NCBI GenBank assembly: GCA_016584305.1
Contig: JACEEZ010000448.1
Location: 137,501-201,500 of the forward strand
Length of the DNA: 64,000 nt
Direction of reading: 5' to 3'
From: Chionoecetes opilio
Lineage: Eukaryota; Arthropoda; Malacostraca; Decapoda; Majidae
The position numbers and the translations under genes were made by a program. The first letter of the stretch is position 1. Each line of letters begins with the position of its first letter. The notes beneath the pieces were generated by a model that saw only the letters and a list, made by a program, of their open reading frames with translations, ran no database searches and was not told the origin of the DNA. Below are positions 10,943 to 22,182 of this stretch, piece by piece.

Positions 10943-12480
10943 GGAGCGAAGACAGAGGGGCGGTCTTTTTAAAAAAACCCAACCCCCCCCTTTTGTCCCC
11001 CCAGCAGTGAATGGGAAAGGGGTTTGTTGGGCCGGGGGTTTGGGGACCCCCCCCCCCGGGGGTGGTGGTTTGGGGAAAAAACCCAAAAAACACTAGGGGA
11101 AAAATGTTTAAAATAAATTTTGGGATAGGGAGAGGGGGGCCGTTTTTGAGCGTTGCCCCCGGGCCCTGAAAAAAAATACAACTAGGCAATTTTAAAAACA
11201 AGATGAAAAACCACACAAACACAACACACAAAACCCCAAAAACGACAAACAAAACAATTTTTCAGTGCTTGCATTGCTTTCTAGGCAGCCACAAAACACA
11301 CAATGTTTCTGACTGTCATCCTCGAATATACTAATGTTTATAGAGGAGATATCTTTGCCAAATACATAAGTAGAGTCAAATACTATTGAGAGAAAACAAA
11401 ATACTTCCAAAAAACAACGTGTCAGGTAAATACAGTCTAACTATGAGACTGTGGCTTATTAGACTGTGGGTAAATAGATACACAGTAGTGAACGCTATAT
11501 GAACGCAAAGGTCGCGATATATGAAAGTGTCGATATCTCATGTTACTAATATAAACCTTTAGACAACTTAAAGACCAGTTTCATGCAGGGCTCAGTGAAA
11601 TCCAATGCCACAGGCTATGATGACTTCACTTTAGGATCACAATGGAACCGAAACTCACGTAAATTCTCCCTTGTGTACGTACATATTATGGTCGAGGAAG
11701 CACCAATCTGGGTCCTCAATCCTTCAATCCAAAGCCACATAAATATCTCCCAAAGAAACCCTTAAGAAATTTCTCTGTATAGTTCAACGTAGTCCCGCAA
11801 TTCTTCTGTAAATCCATATAAGCTGATGTCAATCCGTACATGATTCCTGTAACTGTACAATTTATTATTACATTATTGTGACCATTGCAAAAAAATAGCA
11901 GGCCGGATCACTCGGCAACTTTTTTATTCTTTTATCTGTCTTTCTGTATCTTTTGTATACTTGCCCCACCCCCCCCCCCCCTCTTCGTAATATTCCCCCC
12001 TTTTTCTCAATAAACTTGTAACTTGTAAATATGATTCCCACACACGTATAAAGCGGCCTATGATAAGTACCTCTCGTCCAAATACATTATTTATGATTAA
12101 AAATTTACGAAAAAAAATACCCAATTTCCCCTCCAAAAGGCTCTCCTCCTCCTCCTCCTCCACCCCCCTCCCCCATTAATTTCCGCCACCAACAGGGGAA
12201 GGAAGGGAAAAATTGGTCTCCACCCTTTCCCAAAACCTCACACTAGTCGTTAAATCACCCTAAGTTTTCTTTAGAGTTTTTTCCCTTTCGTAAAAACACC
12301 TTGCTTTTTAATTTAAATACAGCGAGCTTTATAATAACTAAAAACTAACCACACACACACACTCCACAGTGAAAACAAAAGTAAAACGCAGGGTTTTTAA
12401 GTGATTTAAATTAACAATTTCTATAACTTGCAGGGTTTCCTATTCCCAATTTTGTTTTTATTTTTGCTTGTTTTTAAATA
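10943..12480. other. No gene seen
   Basis: Positions 10943-11200 are noisy and G/C-run rich. Positions 11250-11930 read as cleaner sequence. Positions about 11749-11812 repeat 4186-4245 (TTTCTCTGTATAG, CAACGTAGTC, CGCAATTC), so a short dispersed segment recurs here. The remainder shows nothing recognisable. Confidence 0.5.
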
Positions 12481-14340
12481 ACGTAAACGTTTTTTTTTTA
12501 GTTCTTTTTTATAGCATTTCCCCCCCCCCCCCCCCCTTTGGCATTTTTAAAACTGGTACAAGGGGGTGGTTTTTCCAAATCATTTTTTGAGAAAGTTTTC
12601 CCCAAAAGGGACAGAAAAAACCCATTTGTGCTCAACCGCGCCCCTTTCCTTTCCATCCTGAAGAGAGGGGGAGAAAAGGGAGGGGAAGGGGGGGGGAGAG
12701 AAAAGGAGAAGAGAGAGAAGAGAGAGAGGGGAAGAGGGAGAGAAGAGAGAGAGAGAGAAAATTAAAGGAGAGAAAGAGGGGAGAGAGGGGAGAGAAAAGG
12801 GGGGGAGGGAGAGAGAGAGAAAGCGAGAGAAAGAGAGAGGGGAAAAGGCCCCGCCACCCCTTCCAAAGAAAATAACATAAGCAAAATAGGGAAACATCAT
12901 TTTGTTTTAAAAAAAAGTTTTCAGTTTTTTTTAAAATTCGAGTTCCCGTACATCTTTTTAAACCCCCGCAGCGCTTTAATTTTTTTATTTTCAGCACCCT
13001 TTCCCCATTTCCCGGCAAGTGTTTTGGTTTTGGCAGTGGAAAGTTCGCCCCCAACAAATTTCCTGAACTCCACACCCTTTGTAGACTTTGTGTCTTGTCA
13101 AAAAAGAAAGAAGAAACCCTGCACTGTACAATGATCTTAAAAGAATCAGGGACAGTCTCCGTGAGAGTTATGAAGTCTAGGGAAGGCTGTTGCCATCATT
13201 TTTTCCACCCCACCCACCCCTTTCCCCCATCCCCCTCGCCCCCCCCCCTCCCCCCTCCCCTTCCCTTTTTTTCCCACCTCGAGTAACACCTCCCCCTTAC
13301 ACCCCCTTCCTCCTCTTTCCTCCCCCTTCCCAGATTTTTCCCCCCCCACACCCCTAAAAACCTTTAAGATCCTCCACCCCCTTTAAAAAATTTTCCCCCG
13401 GGCCCAACCGTACCAAAATCCCCTCTATCTAAATCCAACCCCTCCACCCCCTTCCAAACCTCCTCCTCCTTTACCTCCTCCCCCCCTCCCCCCTCCCCCA
13501 AACCCTCCTTTCCACCTCCTCCACTCCTCCACCTCCCCCTCCTCCCCCCATCCCCCTCCTCCTCCCCGCCCCCAAAACTCCTCCCCACCCCCTCCTCCTC
13601 CTCCTCCTCCCCCCCCCCCCTTCTCACTCCTCTACCCCAAAGCCCCCTCCCCCTCCCACGCCCCCTCGTTTTCTCCTTCCCCTGCCCCTTTTTTGCTCCC
13701 GAAAGGCGAGGACCCACGCGACCAACAGCATTTAAGGCCCCCCTAACGATAAAAAATTAAAATTTAAATTTCGGGTTTAAAATTCGAAATGAAGGAAAAA
13801 CGTACATAAAAACCCAGATTTATCGGGGACCCCAATTTTTTTCCCGAGGAAAACTGGTGGGAATTTTTGGTGGGGGGGTCACGAGTGCCCAAAAAGGAAG
13901 CGCTTCTTTTTCCCAGGAGCAAGACTCGACGACACATGCAGCCTGCGATGACGCCCAACAAAGCCCCAAAACCCACTAACGAAAAAAATCTCTATGTCAT
14001 CCAGCAGGAACAAAGGGCTTTGTACATAGGGGAATCGGAAAAAATTCTGGACAAGTACGGGGAATTTGGTTTCCGGAAATTCAAAAACTAAAACTAATCA
14101 TTCATTATTTCGGGGAATTTCCCCAAAATAGGAGAAAGGGCCGCCGTTTTTAGGGTTAAGGGGCTTTCAGGAAAAATAACCAAATGGGGGTCTCTTTTTT
14201 GCACGGGAAAGAATGTGATTTGGGCAAAAATTTGGGGGGATAATTTCTACGAGGACCCACCCTTGTTGGGGGTTTTCCATCCTATTTGGGGATGAGGGAC
14301 TCCACCCCCGCCCCGCGGCCATGACGATTTGGGGACGTCT
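12481..14340. other. Low-complexity GA-rich and C-rich stretches, low quality
   Basis: Positions 12660-12850 are GA/GGGA repeats. Positions 13200-13690 are C-rich with TCC and CCA runs, whose open frames are Gly/Arg/Glu or Pro/Ser low-complexity shadows. Between them the sequence is A/T rich with long homopolymers. No gene is supported. Confidence 0.65.
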
Positions 14341-14349
14341 GTTTAAATG

Positions 14350-17300
14350 ATAAAGTTTTTTCTTACAGATAAAAAAAAACGAGAGGGGGACGGGGGTTTC
14401 AGAAACCACCTTAACCCCTTTCTTCCCCACAGCAACGCGGGTCACTTTTCCCTTTCCGCAAATACAAATAAAAGGGAAACCCTTAAATCAAGCCCCCTTG
14501 AAAAAGGGGGCCCTTTAGACGCCCTGCCGGAAAACCCCTACGAAAGGGTTTCCCAAAAATATAAAGGGAACTTAAATTACTTTACAAAAAATTGCCAGAA
14601 GCATATTTTAAAGCGAAAACGAATTTTTGCTTTACTTTGGGGGGGCCGAAACGCCAGTTCGTCAGTATCATTTGAGAGTTGGGTCAAACAAAAAGTTAAA
14701 CCCAATTTATTAGTGAAATACCCATTCCAGGCAAATAAGGACTTCCAAAATTTTGCGAAACGAAAAAAAGCGGGTGGAGGTGTCATTCTTTACTTTTAAA
14801 AAGAAAATTTGCAAGCAACGAAATCGATAAAGAAAACAAAGATCATTATGATGGGTCTACGCCAAAGTTTAACCCTAAACGGTAAATTGCTAACTTTTGG
14901 GGACAAATATCGTCCCCAAAAAACCCAAATGGGGAAAGGGAGATTCCCTTTCCTTTTAACGAGATAAAGTCAGTTGTAAACAATAATAACGATACAATTA
15001 TTTGGGGAGTTTTTAAACCCTTTACCTCATAAAAAAGGAATTTTTTTTAAAATTTCGGGTGATGGGGAAAGGTATGCGTTTGCTGATATGGTAAAACAAA
15101 AGTTATTTAAATCAGGGGGGTCCGTGAGCCTACAAGGGATAATAGTATCCTAAAATTTGTTTTACTACCGACATTTATCTGATTGATTACTGCGATATAG
15201 GTGAACATTTGGGGAAAAAAATTTACACAGGCTAATCAAAATGCGGGATAAAATTTCAATTAGACATCACAGAAAAAACGGTTATTAGTCCCAAAAATTT
15301 TAATAAAGCAGATTCCCGAAGAAAACAGCAGGGGACTAAGCGAAGTTTTAATGGATTTTTACCTACTTTAAAGGTAATAACGCCCAAAAAAATGTGTAAT
15401 GTATTTTACTAATAAATCCAATCGGTGGTGGAAAAACATTTTTCCCATGGGAAAAAAAACGTTTGAAAAACATAAAACAGACCCAGTTGGATTAAAATGG
15501 AGATCCAAAAAAAACATGGGAGAAAGCGCCGAGCGTATAAAGTTTTAAAAAGATCAAATGGCCCGACTGCGATTTTAAGAAATACAATGACGCAAACGTC
15601 GCTGCAAAGGACTAATTTAAATTAAAAAGCGCGAGTATGAAGGAAAAAAAAAGCAAAGGAATCCAAATCAAACCCGGGAAAAAGGGTTTTTTCAATAAGT
15701 TCGAAGTAAGAAAAACGTCAAAAAAAAGTATTGGGGCCACGAAAGATAATAATAAAATCTTGGTAAATGATAATAAGAGTATGGGGTTCGTTTCTCAATG
15801 AATACTTTTTAAAGCGGTAAATTTTTAAAGAAGACGAAACTCCCTTTCCCGAACCCCGTAAAAAATGTTTTTGCAGGACTCGAAAGGGAAAAGGGCTGGG
15901 GAATAGGAGAGATTTAAAAGTAGAAGGGAAAAAATCCCAAAATATTTGCTGAAACTTGGGCCCCGCAAAATCCTGGGGGTGGGAAAGAAAAACTCGCCGC
16001 GACACTTCGCGGGAAAGGGCACAGTCAACTTTTTGCTCCCATTTAAAAATTATTTTCAAAAAAACGTTTAAATGGAAAAAAAAAGTTCCTAGTATGTGGA
16101 AATTAGCTAATGTTTTTCAAGATATTCAAGAAAGGGGGTAAGAGCCTCGCAAGTAATTAAACGCCCCAATTTGTCCCAACGTCCCTGATTGTTTAAAAAT
16201 TTTAGAAAAAAATTTTTGCGCGATAAAAAAGTGTATTTTCTCGATGAAAAAAACTCTATATTTAAAACCCCCGCATGGATTTTGAAATAAAGGATCCCCG
16301 CTTAAAAAAACCTACTGGATTTTTTTAAAGTATTTATTCCCAAAATGGGACGTAAAAAATTCCCCCCCGGGTGGGAAAATTTCCTTTATTTTCAAAAAGG
16401 GCCCTTTGATACAGTTCCAAAAAAGCGACTGTTGACCAAGCTAAGGGGAAAAATGGCATAGGAGAGCAATTTTTTGGTTTGTGGATTGGCCTTTGGCCCT
16501 TTTTAAATCGAAACAACGGGTGTAATAAATGGTGAGGCATCGGGTTGGTTAGATGTCCACTAGTGGGGTGCCTCAGGGCTCGGTCTTTGGGGCCTACTCT
16601 TTTTCTGGGTAAATCAACGATCGGACTGCGGACTTTTTATCTAAAAAACCCAAAAATTTTCAGATGACACCAAAATTTGGCGGTTAAAGCCCTATTTCTA
16701 GGGGAAAACTGCGAAAACATACAAAAGTGATCTCGAAAAAAACTATCAGATTGGAGTGATTTAAAAGGCTATTAAAATTTTTAATTCCGAAAAAATGGAA
16801 AGTAAGCATTAGGCAAAAAGATAACCCCAAAAAAACATCAAATGCAAAAAAATCTTAAACGGGAAATACAAACAGGGAAAAAAGGGTCTAGGGTCATCAT
16901 CAGTAAGATCGAAAACCAGTTTGCATTTCTAGCTGCCCGTAAAAAAGGGAAATATGATTTTTGGGTTTATTAAAAGAAAATTTGAACATAAAAAAACCCA
17001 AAGTAAAAGACACAATTATACACGCCCCTTTGGGTTTGGGGCCCCCACCTTTGGGAAAATGCCGTTTAATTTGGTCGCCCCCGTTTCGTTTAAAAAAATT
17101 TAAGCCAAATTTGGGAAACAGGCAAAGAAAAAGCAACCAAACAAATTTCCCTCTCTGCGAAATCATCTTATGAAAAAGACTGCGGAAAAATTAATATGTT
17201 TTTTCCCTTTAAAAGGGTCGAGAATCCCTGGGGAAATTTTAAAATCCTTTAAAAGGTTTTTTAAAGTCATTAATAAAAAGGACCTATTCGAGCTTTAACT

Positions 17301-17750
17301 AAGTGACAACAAGAAATAATTTGGTTTTTAAAAAAAAAGGGCAACGTTGCATCACCCATCTCCGGTTTAAAAAAATTTTTAATGTTTGAGTCGTGATCGA
17401 TGGAAAAAAGTTTCCAGCAAAAAGTTGTCGGAGCCAACACAATAACTACATCAAAAACAAAACTTGACGCGCATGTAAAGTAAAAGGGTATTTATAGTGC
17501 GAATTCGTATCTAGTCCCCGTTAAACGATTTGTTGTGTGGTAGTGGTAGTTGTAAATTAGTATTTTTCATATCCTATCATTCTGCACTATGAAACTTCCA
17601 TGTTCCTATCCTCTTTAGGGACATGGTATCATTTTCCAACTGTTTTCTTACAAGTAGTTGATAGTTAGTAGTATGTAGTTCAGCAGATACCCTCGCTATG
17701 GACCAATAGGTCTCCTGGTGTCTGTTACTCCTATGTAATCCTATGTAAAA
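14350..17750 (+). mobile_element. CR1-like LINE, recognisable only in fragments across a noisy consensus
   Basis: Shifting frames give, in the correct order, the pieces of a LINE polyprotein. An endonuclease-like GGGVILY segment lies near 14770. A PSMWKLANV block (before the first RT motif) lies near 16090. A degraded 'LDFQKAFDTVPHKRLLTKL'-like block lies near 16395-16445. The RT motif SGVPQGSV lies at about 16562-16585, and FSDDTK, a version of the catalytic ADD box, at about 16655-16675. C-terminal pieces run to about 17480. A clean 3' UTR follows and ends in TCCTATGTAATCCTATGTAA-like short repeats, typical of CR1/L2-type tails. Frame changes occur every few dozen codons. Either this copy is ancient or the consensus is poor; the homopolymer pattern favours the latter. 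Confidence 0.75.
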
Positions 17751-18014
17751 TCATCATTCTCCTCCTCTCCTCCTCCTCCTCCTCCTCCTCCTCCTGACAC
17801 TATTCTTTTATTTTTTCTGAGCCGTCGTGGGGAAATATTTTTGATATTTTCTTCTATTAACATTGAGGTCGGACAACTTTTCCTCGGTTGTGTTGTTAAT
17901 AATGATTGTTTATATATATTGTTTATGCAATTGAAGAAACTTGAATCGTTAGCTATTTTCCCTTTAATCCCGTTGTCCTTCAACTCTTAACTTGCAGTGG
18001 TGGGTTTTCTTATA

Positions 18015-18035
18015 TCTATCTATAATAATATAAGC

Positions 18036-18067
<32 letters not shown>

Positions 18068-18716
18068 CCGCGATAGGTGCCGCCCACCGTACCCCAATCC
18101 CATCATATAGCACAGTTTTGGAACCAGCTCGACCAGGGGCAACTTTTAAGCCCACTTATGAGATGATCCGATCACCTTTTTTCTTCTTTTGTTTAGCAGC
18201 CTATTAGCGAGAATTGTGAAAAAAAATGTGGGTTGCGAGAATTGAGGAAACCTTGATGTAGGGTGATGGGTAATGGGTGAGTGAATGGGTGGGGTGATGG
18301 GTAATGGGTGTGGGGTGATGGGTGAGTGAATGGGTGGGGGGTGATGGGTGATGGGTGAGGGAATAGGTGGGAGGTGATGGGTAATGGGTGAGTGAATGGG
18401 TGTGTGGTGATGGGTAATGGGTGAGTGAATGGGTGGGGGGTGATGGGTAATGGGTGAGTGAATGGGTGGGGGGGTGATGGGTAAGGCGTTAATACATACA
18501 TTTCTACATCCATGATTTCAGGAAAGTTAGAAGGGGCTATCTGGAGAATCTGTGTTTGGTGGGCCGAAGGCCCACCAAACACACTCTCCAGAAAGCTGTG
18601 TTTGGTGGGCCGCGGGCCGAAGGCCCACCAAACACAGGTGGTGGGCCGAAGGCCCACCAATAGCCCTCCGCAGGAGCTAGCCAAAAAGTCCGCCCGGAAG
18701 GCGGCTTTGCGGCCAG
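18015..18716 (+). mobile_element. Helitron-like non-autonomous element, copy B
   Basis: It begins TCTATCTATAATAATATAAG and ends GCGGCTTTGCGGCCAG. Relative to copy A the terminal CTAG has become CCAG, and one TCTA is added at the 5' end. It sits precisely between A and T: block A retains the uninterrupted site CTTATA|TTAATC at 5086/5087, and no bases were duplicated. The 3' hairpin is CCGCC...GGCGG (18690-18704). A GGTGGGCC/GGCCCACC hairpin unit present once in copy A is amplified to three neighbouring palindromes (about 18555-18660), and a (TG)n tract occupies 18042-18067. No coding capacity. Confidence 0.87.
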
Positions 18717-18895
18717 TTAATCATATTTATTCATTGATTTTTATTTTTTGTTTGTTGTTTTGTGTATTAGAAAAAATGGGACAAAAGGAAAATAAAATGC
18801 ATTGACACACACGACCTTAAAGATGTATAAGGCGGCCACACACTACTCATTAACCCTTGATTCTTTTTTCCAGTTATATATCAGTAATCAGTTTC

Positions 18896-19410
18896 CAGTT
18901 ATTCCAGTATTCCAGTAATTCCAGTATTCCAGTATTCCAGTTATTCCAGTTATTCCAGTATTCCAGTATTCCAGTATTCCAGGTATTCCAGTTATTCCAG
19001 TATTCCAGTAATTCCAGTATTCCAGTATTCGTTATTCCAGTATTCCAGTTATTCCAGTATTCCAGTTATTCCAGTATTCCAGTTATTCCAGCTATTCCAG
19101 TATTCCAGTAATTCCAGTATTCCAGTTATTCCAGTTATTCCAGTATTCCAGTTATTCCAGTATTCCAGTTATTCCAGTATTCCAGTAATTCCAGTATTCC
19201 AGTATTCCAGTTATTCCAGTATTCCAGTTATTCCAGTATTCCAGTTATTCCAGTATTCCAGTATTCCAGTATTCCAGTAATTCCAATATTCCAGTAATTC
19301 CAGTTATTCCAGTATTCCAGTTATTCCAGTATTCCAGTATTCCAGTTATTCCAGTTATTCCAGTATTCCAGTTATTCCAGTTATATCAGATATTCCAGTA
19401 TTCCAGTTTC
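18896..19410 (+). repeat. ATTCCAG satellite, copy B
   Basis: Same irregular TATTCCAG/TTATTCCAG array as 5257-5650, longer here. The flanking sequences are identical in both blocks, so the array pre-dates the duplication and has since changed length. Confidence 0.95.
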
Positions 19411-19807
19411 CCAGTTATCGTCTGACCTTATTTCCTGATCAGCATAATTAAGCCTTCATCACATTATGTTCAAAAGTGTAATGGACTGCAAACCTTAAAA
19501 ATAAACATGAGAAAGTGGGGGAAAAAAATACAATGGCCATAACGGGTTGTAATAAAAAATAAGAAAAAATTAATAATACCTAAATAACAATACGTAAATA
19601 ACAAACCTTCAGCCAAAAAATAACCATGAGAAAATTGGAGAAAAAAAAAACTGAAATGGCCATAACGTGTTGGGACGTGTTGGGTTGGGAACGACCCCAA
19701 AAAAAAGCATCCTTCAAAAAATGCAAAGCGTGGTATCGAAACGGGGTCAAAGTGTACAGATTGCGAAATGGGACGAGCTTACTAAAGACTGGATAACTGT
19801 ACCACTG

Positions 19808-20020
19808 TTAACCCCTTCACGCCCAGATCTTTCCTTTGCTATATAAAATCATTTGTTATTAGCCATAAAATTACGAGAAGTAACTTAATATACCAAATTA
19901 GCTAGTGGACAAGTATACTAAACAGGTCATATTCTATAAAATATTGCTTATATTCACTAGAAATCGTCTAATGGTACCCAAATTGCAATGGATATTACGT
20001 TCTGGGTCTCAAGGGGTTAA
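19808..20020 (+). mobile_element. TTAA-flanked MITE (piggyBac-like), copy 1
   Basis: A 213-bp stretch bounded by TTAA on both sides. It begins TTAACCCCTTCACGCCC and ends GGGTCTCAAGGGGTTAA, so the ends CCCCTT/AAGGGG are inverted. A TTAA target with C/G-rich ends is the hallmark of piggyBac-type elements. The interior is non-coding. Further copies are at 25724-25934 (same strand), 37024-37235 (inverted) and, degraded, about 6205-6440. The 18-bp minisatellite begins directly after its right end. Confidence 0.83.
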
Positions 20021-21617
20021 TAGCAGACCCATTGTGAACAGCAGACCTATTGTGAACAGCAGACCCATTGTGAACAGCAGACCCTTGTGAACAGCAGACC
20101 CATTGTGAACAGCAGACCCATTGTGGACAGCAGACCTATTGTGAACAGACCCATTGTGAACACCAAACCCATTGTGAACAGACCCAAACCCATTGTGAAC
20201 AGCAGACCCATTGTGAACAGCAGACCCATTGGGAACAGTAGACCCATTGTGAACAGCAGACCCATTGTGAACAGCAGACCCATTGTGAACAGCAGACCCA
20301 TTGTGAACAGCAGACCCATTGTAAACACCAGACCCATTGTGAACAGCATCCCATTGTAAACACTAGACCCATTGTGAACAGCAGACCCATTGTGAACAGC
20401 AGACCCATTGTGAACAGCAGACAATTGTGAACAGCAGACCCATTGTGAACCGGCCCATTGTGAACAGCAGACCCATTGTGAACAGCAGACCCATTGTGAA
20501 CAGACCCATTGTGAACAGCAGCCCATTGTAAACACCAGACCCATTGTGAACACCAGACCCATTGTGAACAGTAGACCCATTGTGAACACCAGACCCATTG
20601 TGAACACCAGACCCATTGTGAACAGTAGACCCATTGTGAACACCAGACCCATTGTGAACACCAGACCCATTGTGAACAGCAGACCCATTGTGAACAGCAG
20701 ACCCATTGTGAACAGACCCATTGTAAAAACAGCAGCCCATTGTGAACGGGACCCATTGTGAACAGCAGACCCTTTGTGAACACCAGATCCATTGTAAACA
20801 CCAGACCCATTGTGAACAGCAGACCCATTGTAAAACAGACCCCTTTGTGAACAGCGGGACCCATTGTGAACACCAGATCCATTGTGAACACCAGATCCAT
20901 TGTAAAACAGTAGACCCCATTGTGAACAGACCCATTGTGAACAGCAGCCCATTGTAAACACCAGACCCATTGTGAACAGCAGACCCATTGTGAACACCAG
21001 ACCCATTGTGAACACCAGACCCATTGTGAACACCAGACCCATTGTGAACAGTAGACCCATTGTGAACAGTAGACCCATTGTGAACACCAGACCCATTGTG
21101 AACAGCAGACCCATTGTGAACAGTAGACCCATTGTGAACACCAGACCCATTGTGAACACCAGACCCATTGTGAACAGTAGACCCATTGTGAACACCAGAC
21201 CCATTGTGAACACCAAAACCATTGTAGACCCATTGTGAACACCAGACCCATTGTGAACAGCAGACCCATTGTGAACAGTAGACCCATTGTGAACACCAGA
21301 CCCATTGTGAACAGTAGACCCATTGTGAACAGTAGACCCATTGTGAACACCAGACCCATTGTGAACAGTAGACCCATTGTGAACAGTAGACCCATTGTGA
21401 ACACCAGACCCATTGTGAACACCAGACCCATTGTGAACAGTAGACTCATTGTGAACACCAGACCCATTGTGAACAGTAGACCCATTGTGAACACCAGACC
21501 CATTGTGAACAGTAGACCCATTGTGAACAGTAGACCCATTGTGAACAGTAGACCCATTGTGAACACCAGACCCATTGTGAACACTAGACCCATTGTGAAC
21601 ACCAGACCCATTGTGTA
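20021..21617 (+). repeat. 18-bp minisatellite array B (AGACCCATTGTGAACAGC)
   Basis: Clean tandem array. Units end AGC, ACC or AGT, and some 15-bp units lack the last triplet. ACC and AGT units alternate in patches after about 20540, suggesting higher-order amplification. Both strands are open (NSRPIV/NTRPIV forward, VHNGS and MGLLFT reverse) because the unit length is divisible by three. No start context, splice signal or conserved protein supports coding. Confidence 0.96.
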
Positions 21618-22182
21618 TACCGGGGAACGTGATACAATGTACTTGAATATAATGAGTAGAGGCAGGAACATAGATGAGAGAGTAGCGGGCACGTTGGTAG
21701 CTTTGTGGACTAGCGGCAGGCTCGGAGGTGAGTGGATTCAAGGTCTCTGTGTATGTCTATACCGAGTGTGTCCCGTAAGTAGAGTGCATGAGTATGGGGA
21801 TCAATAAGTAGTCACCTTATAGATTGAAGCCAGAAGATGTATTGGTCAGCAGTACAGAGATGTTGCCATGGGCTAGAGCGGCCCACGAGACGAGCGCGGA
21901 ATATGTGTGACCTCTGAGGGCAAGTGACTGAATGAGGAGTGAGTGGGGCCGGGCAGTCAATCAAATCAATCAAATCAACGAAAGAGAAAGCAGGAGGGGA
22001 TAAGTGGGGACAGCGGTCAACCCTGTTTATAGACAGGTCAAGGAGCGCTTGCCAATACAGAGTGTTGCCATATATATATATATTATATAAAATATATATA
22101 TAAAATATATTATATATATATATATATATATAATTATAATATTATATATATATATATAAACCAACACAGTACAGTATATGTG
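21618..22182. other. Spacer between arrays with (TA)n tract
   Basis: Unique sequence with no recognisable gene, ending in a TA-rich tract at about 22068-22160. Array C resumes at about 22183. Confidence 0.7.

Larger units (their letters stand above)
17755..21617 (+). repeat. Duplicated block, copy B
   Basis: The clean counterpart of 4236-10290. It carries the Helitron-like element between CTTATA and TTAATC instead of between ATTGA and AGAAAC, and in the opposite orientation. Its 18-bp array is about 1.6 kb rather than 3.85 kb. It abuts the 3' end of the CR1-like LINE. Confidence 0.88.

Noticed and set aside
12580..13717. Gly/Arg/Glu- and Pro/Ser-rich open frames
   Set aside because: They are translations of GA-rich and C-rich low-complexity DNA in a low-quality zone.
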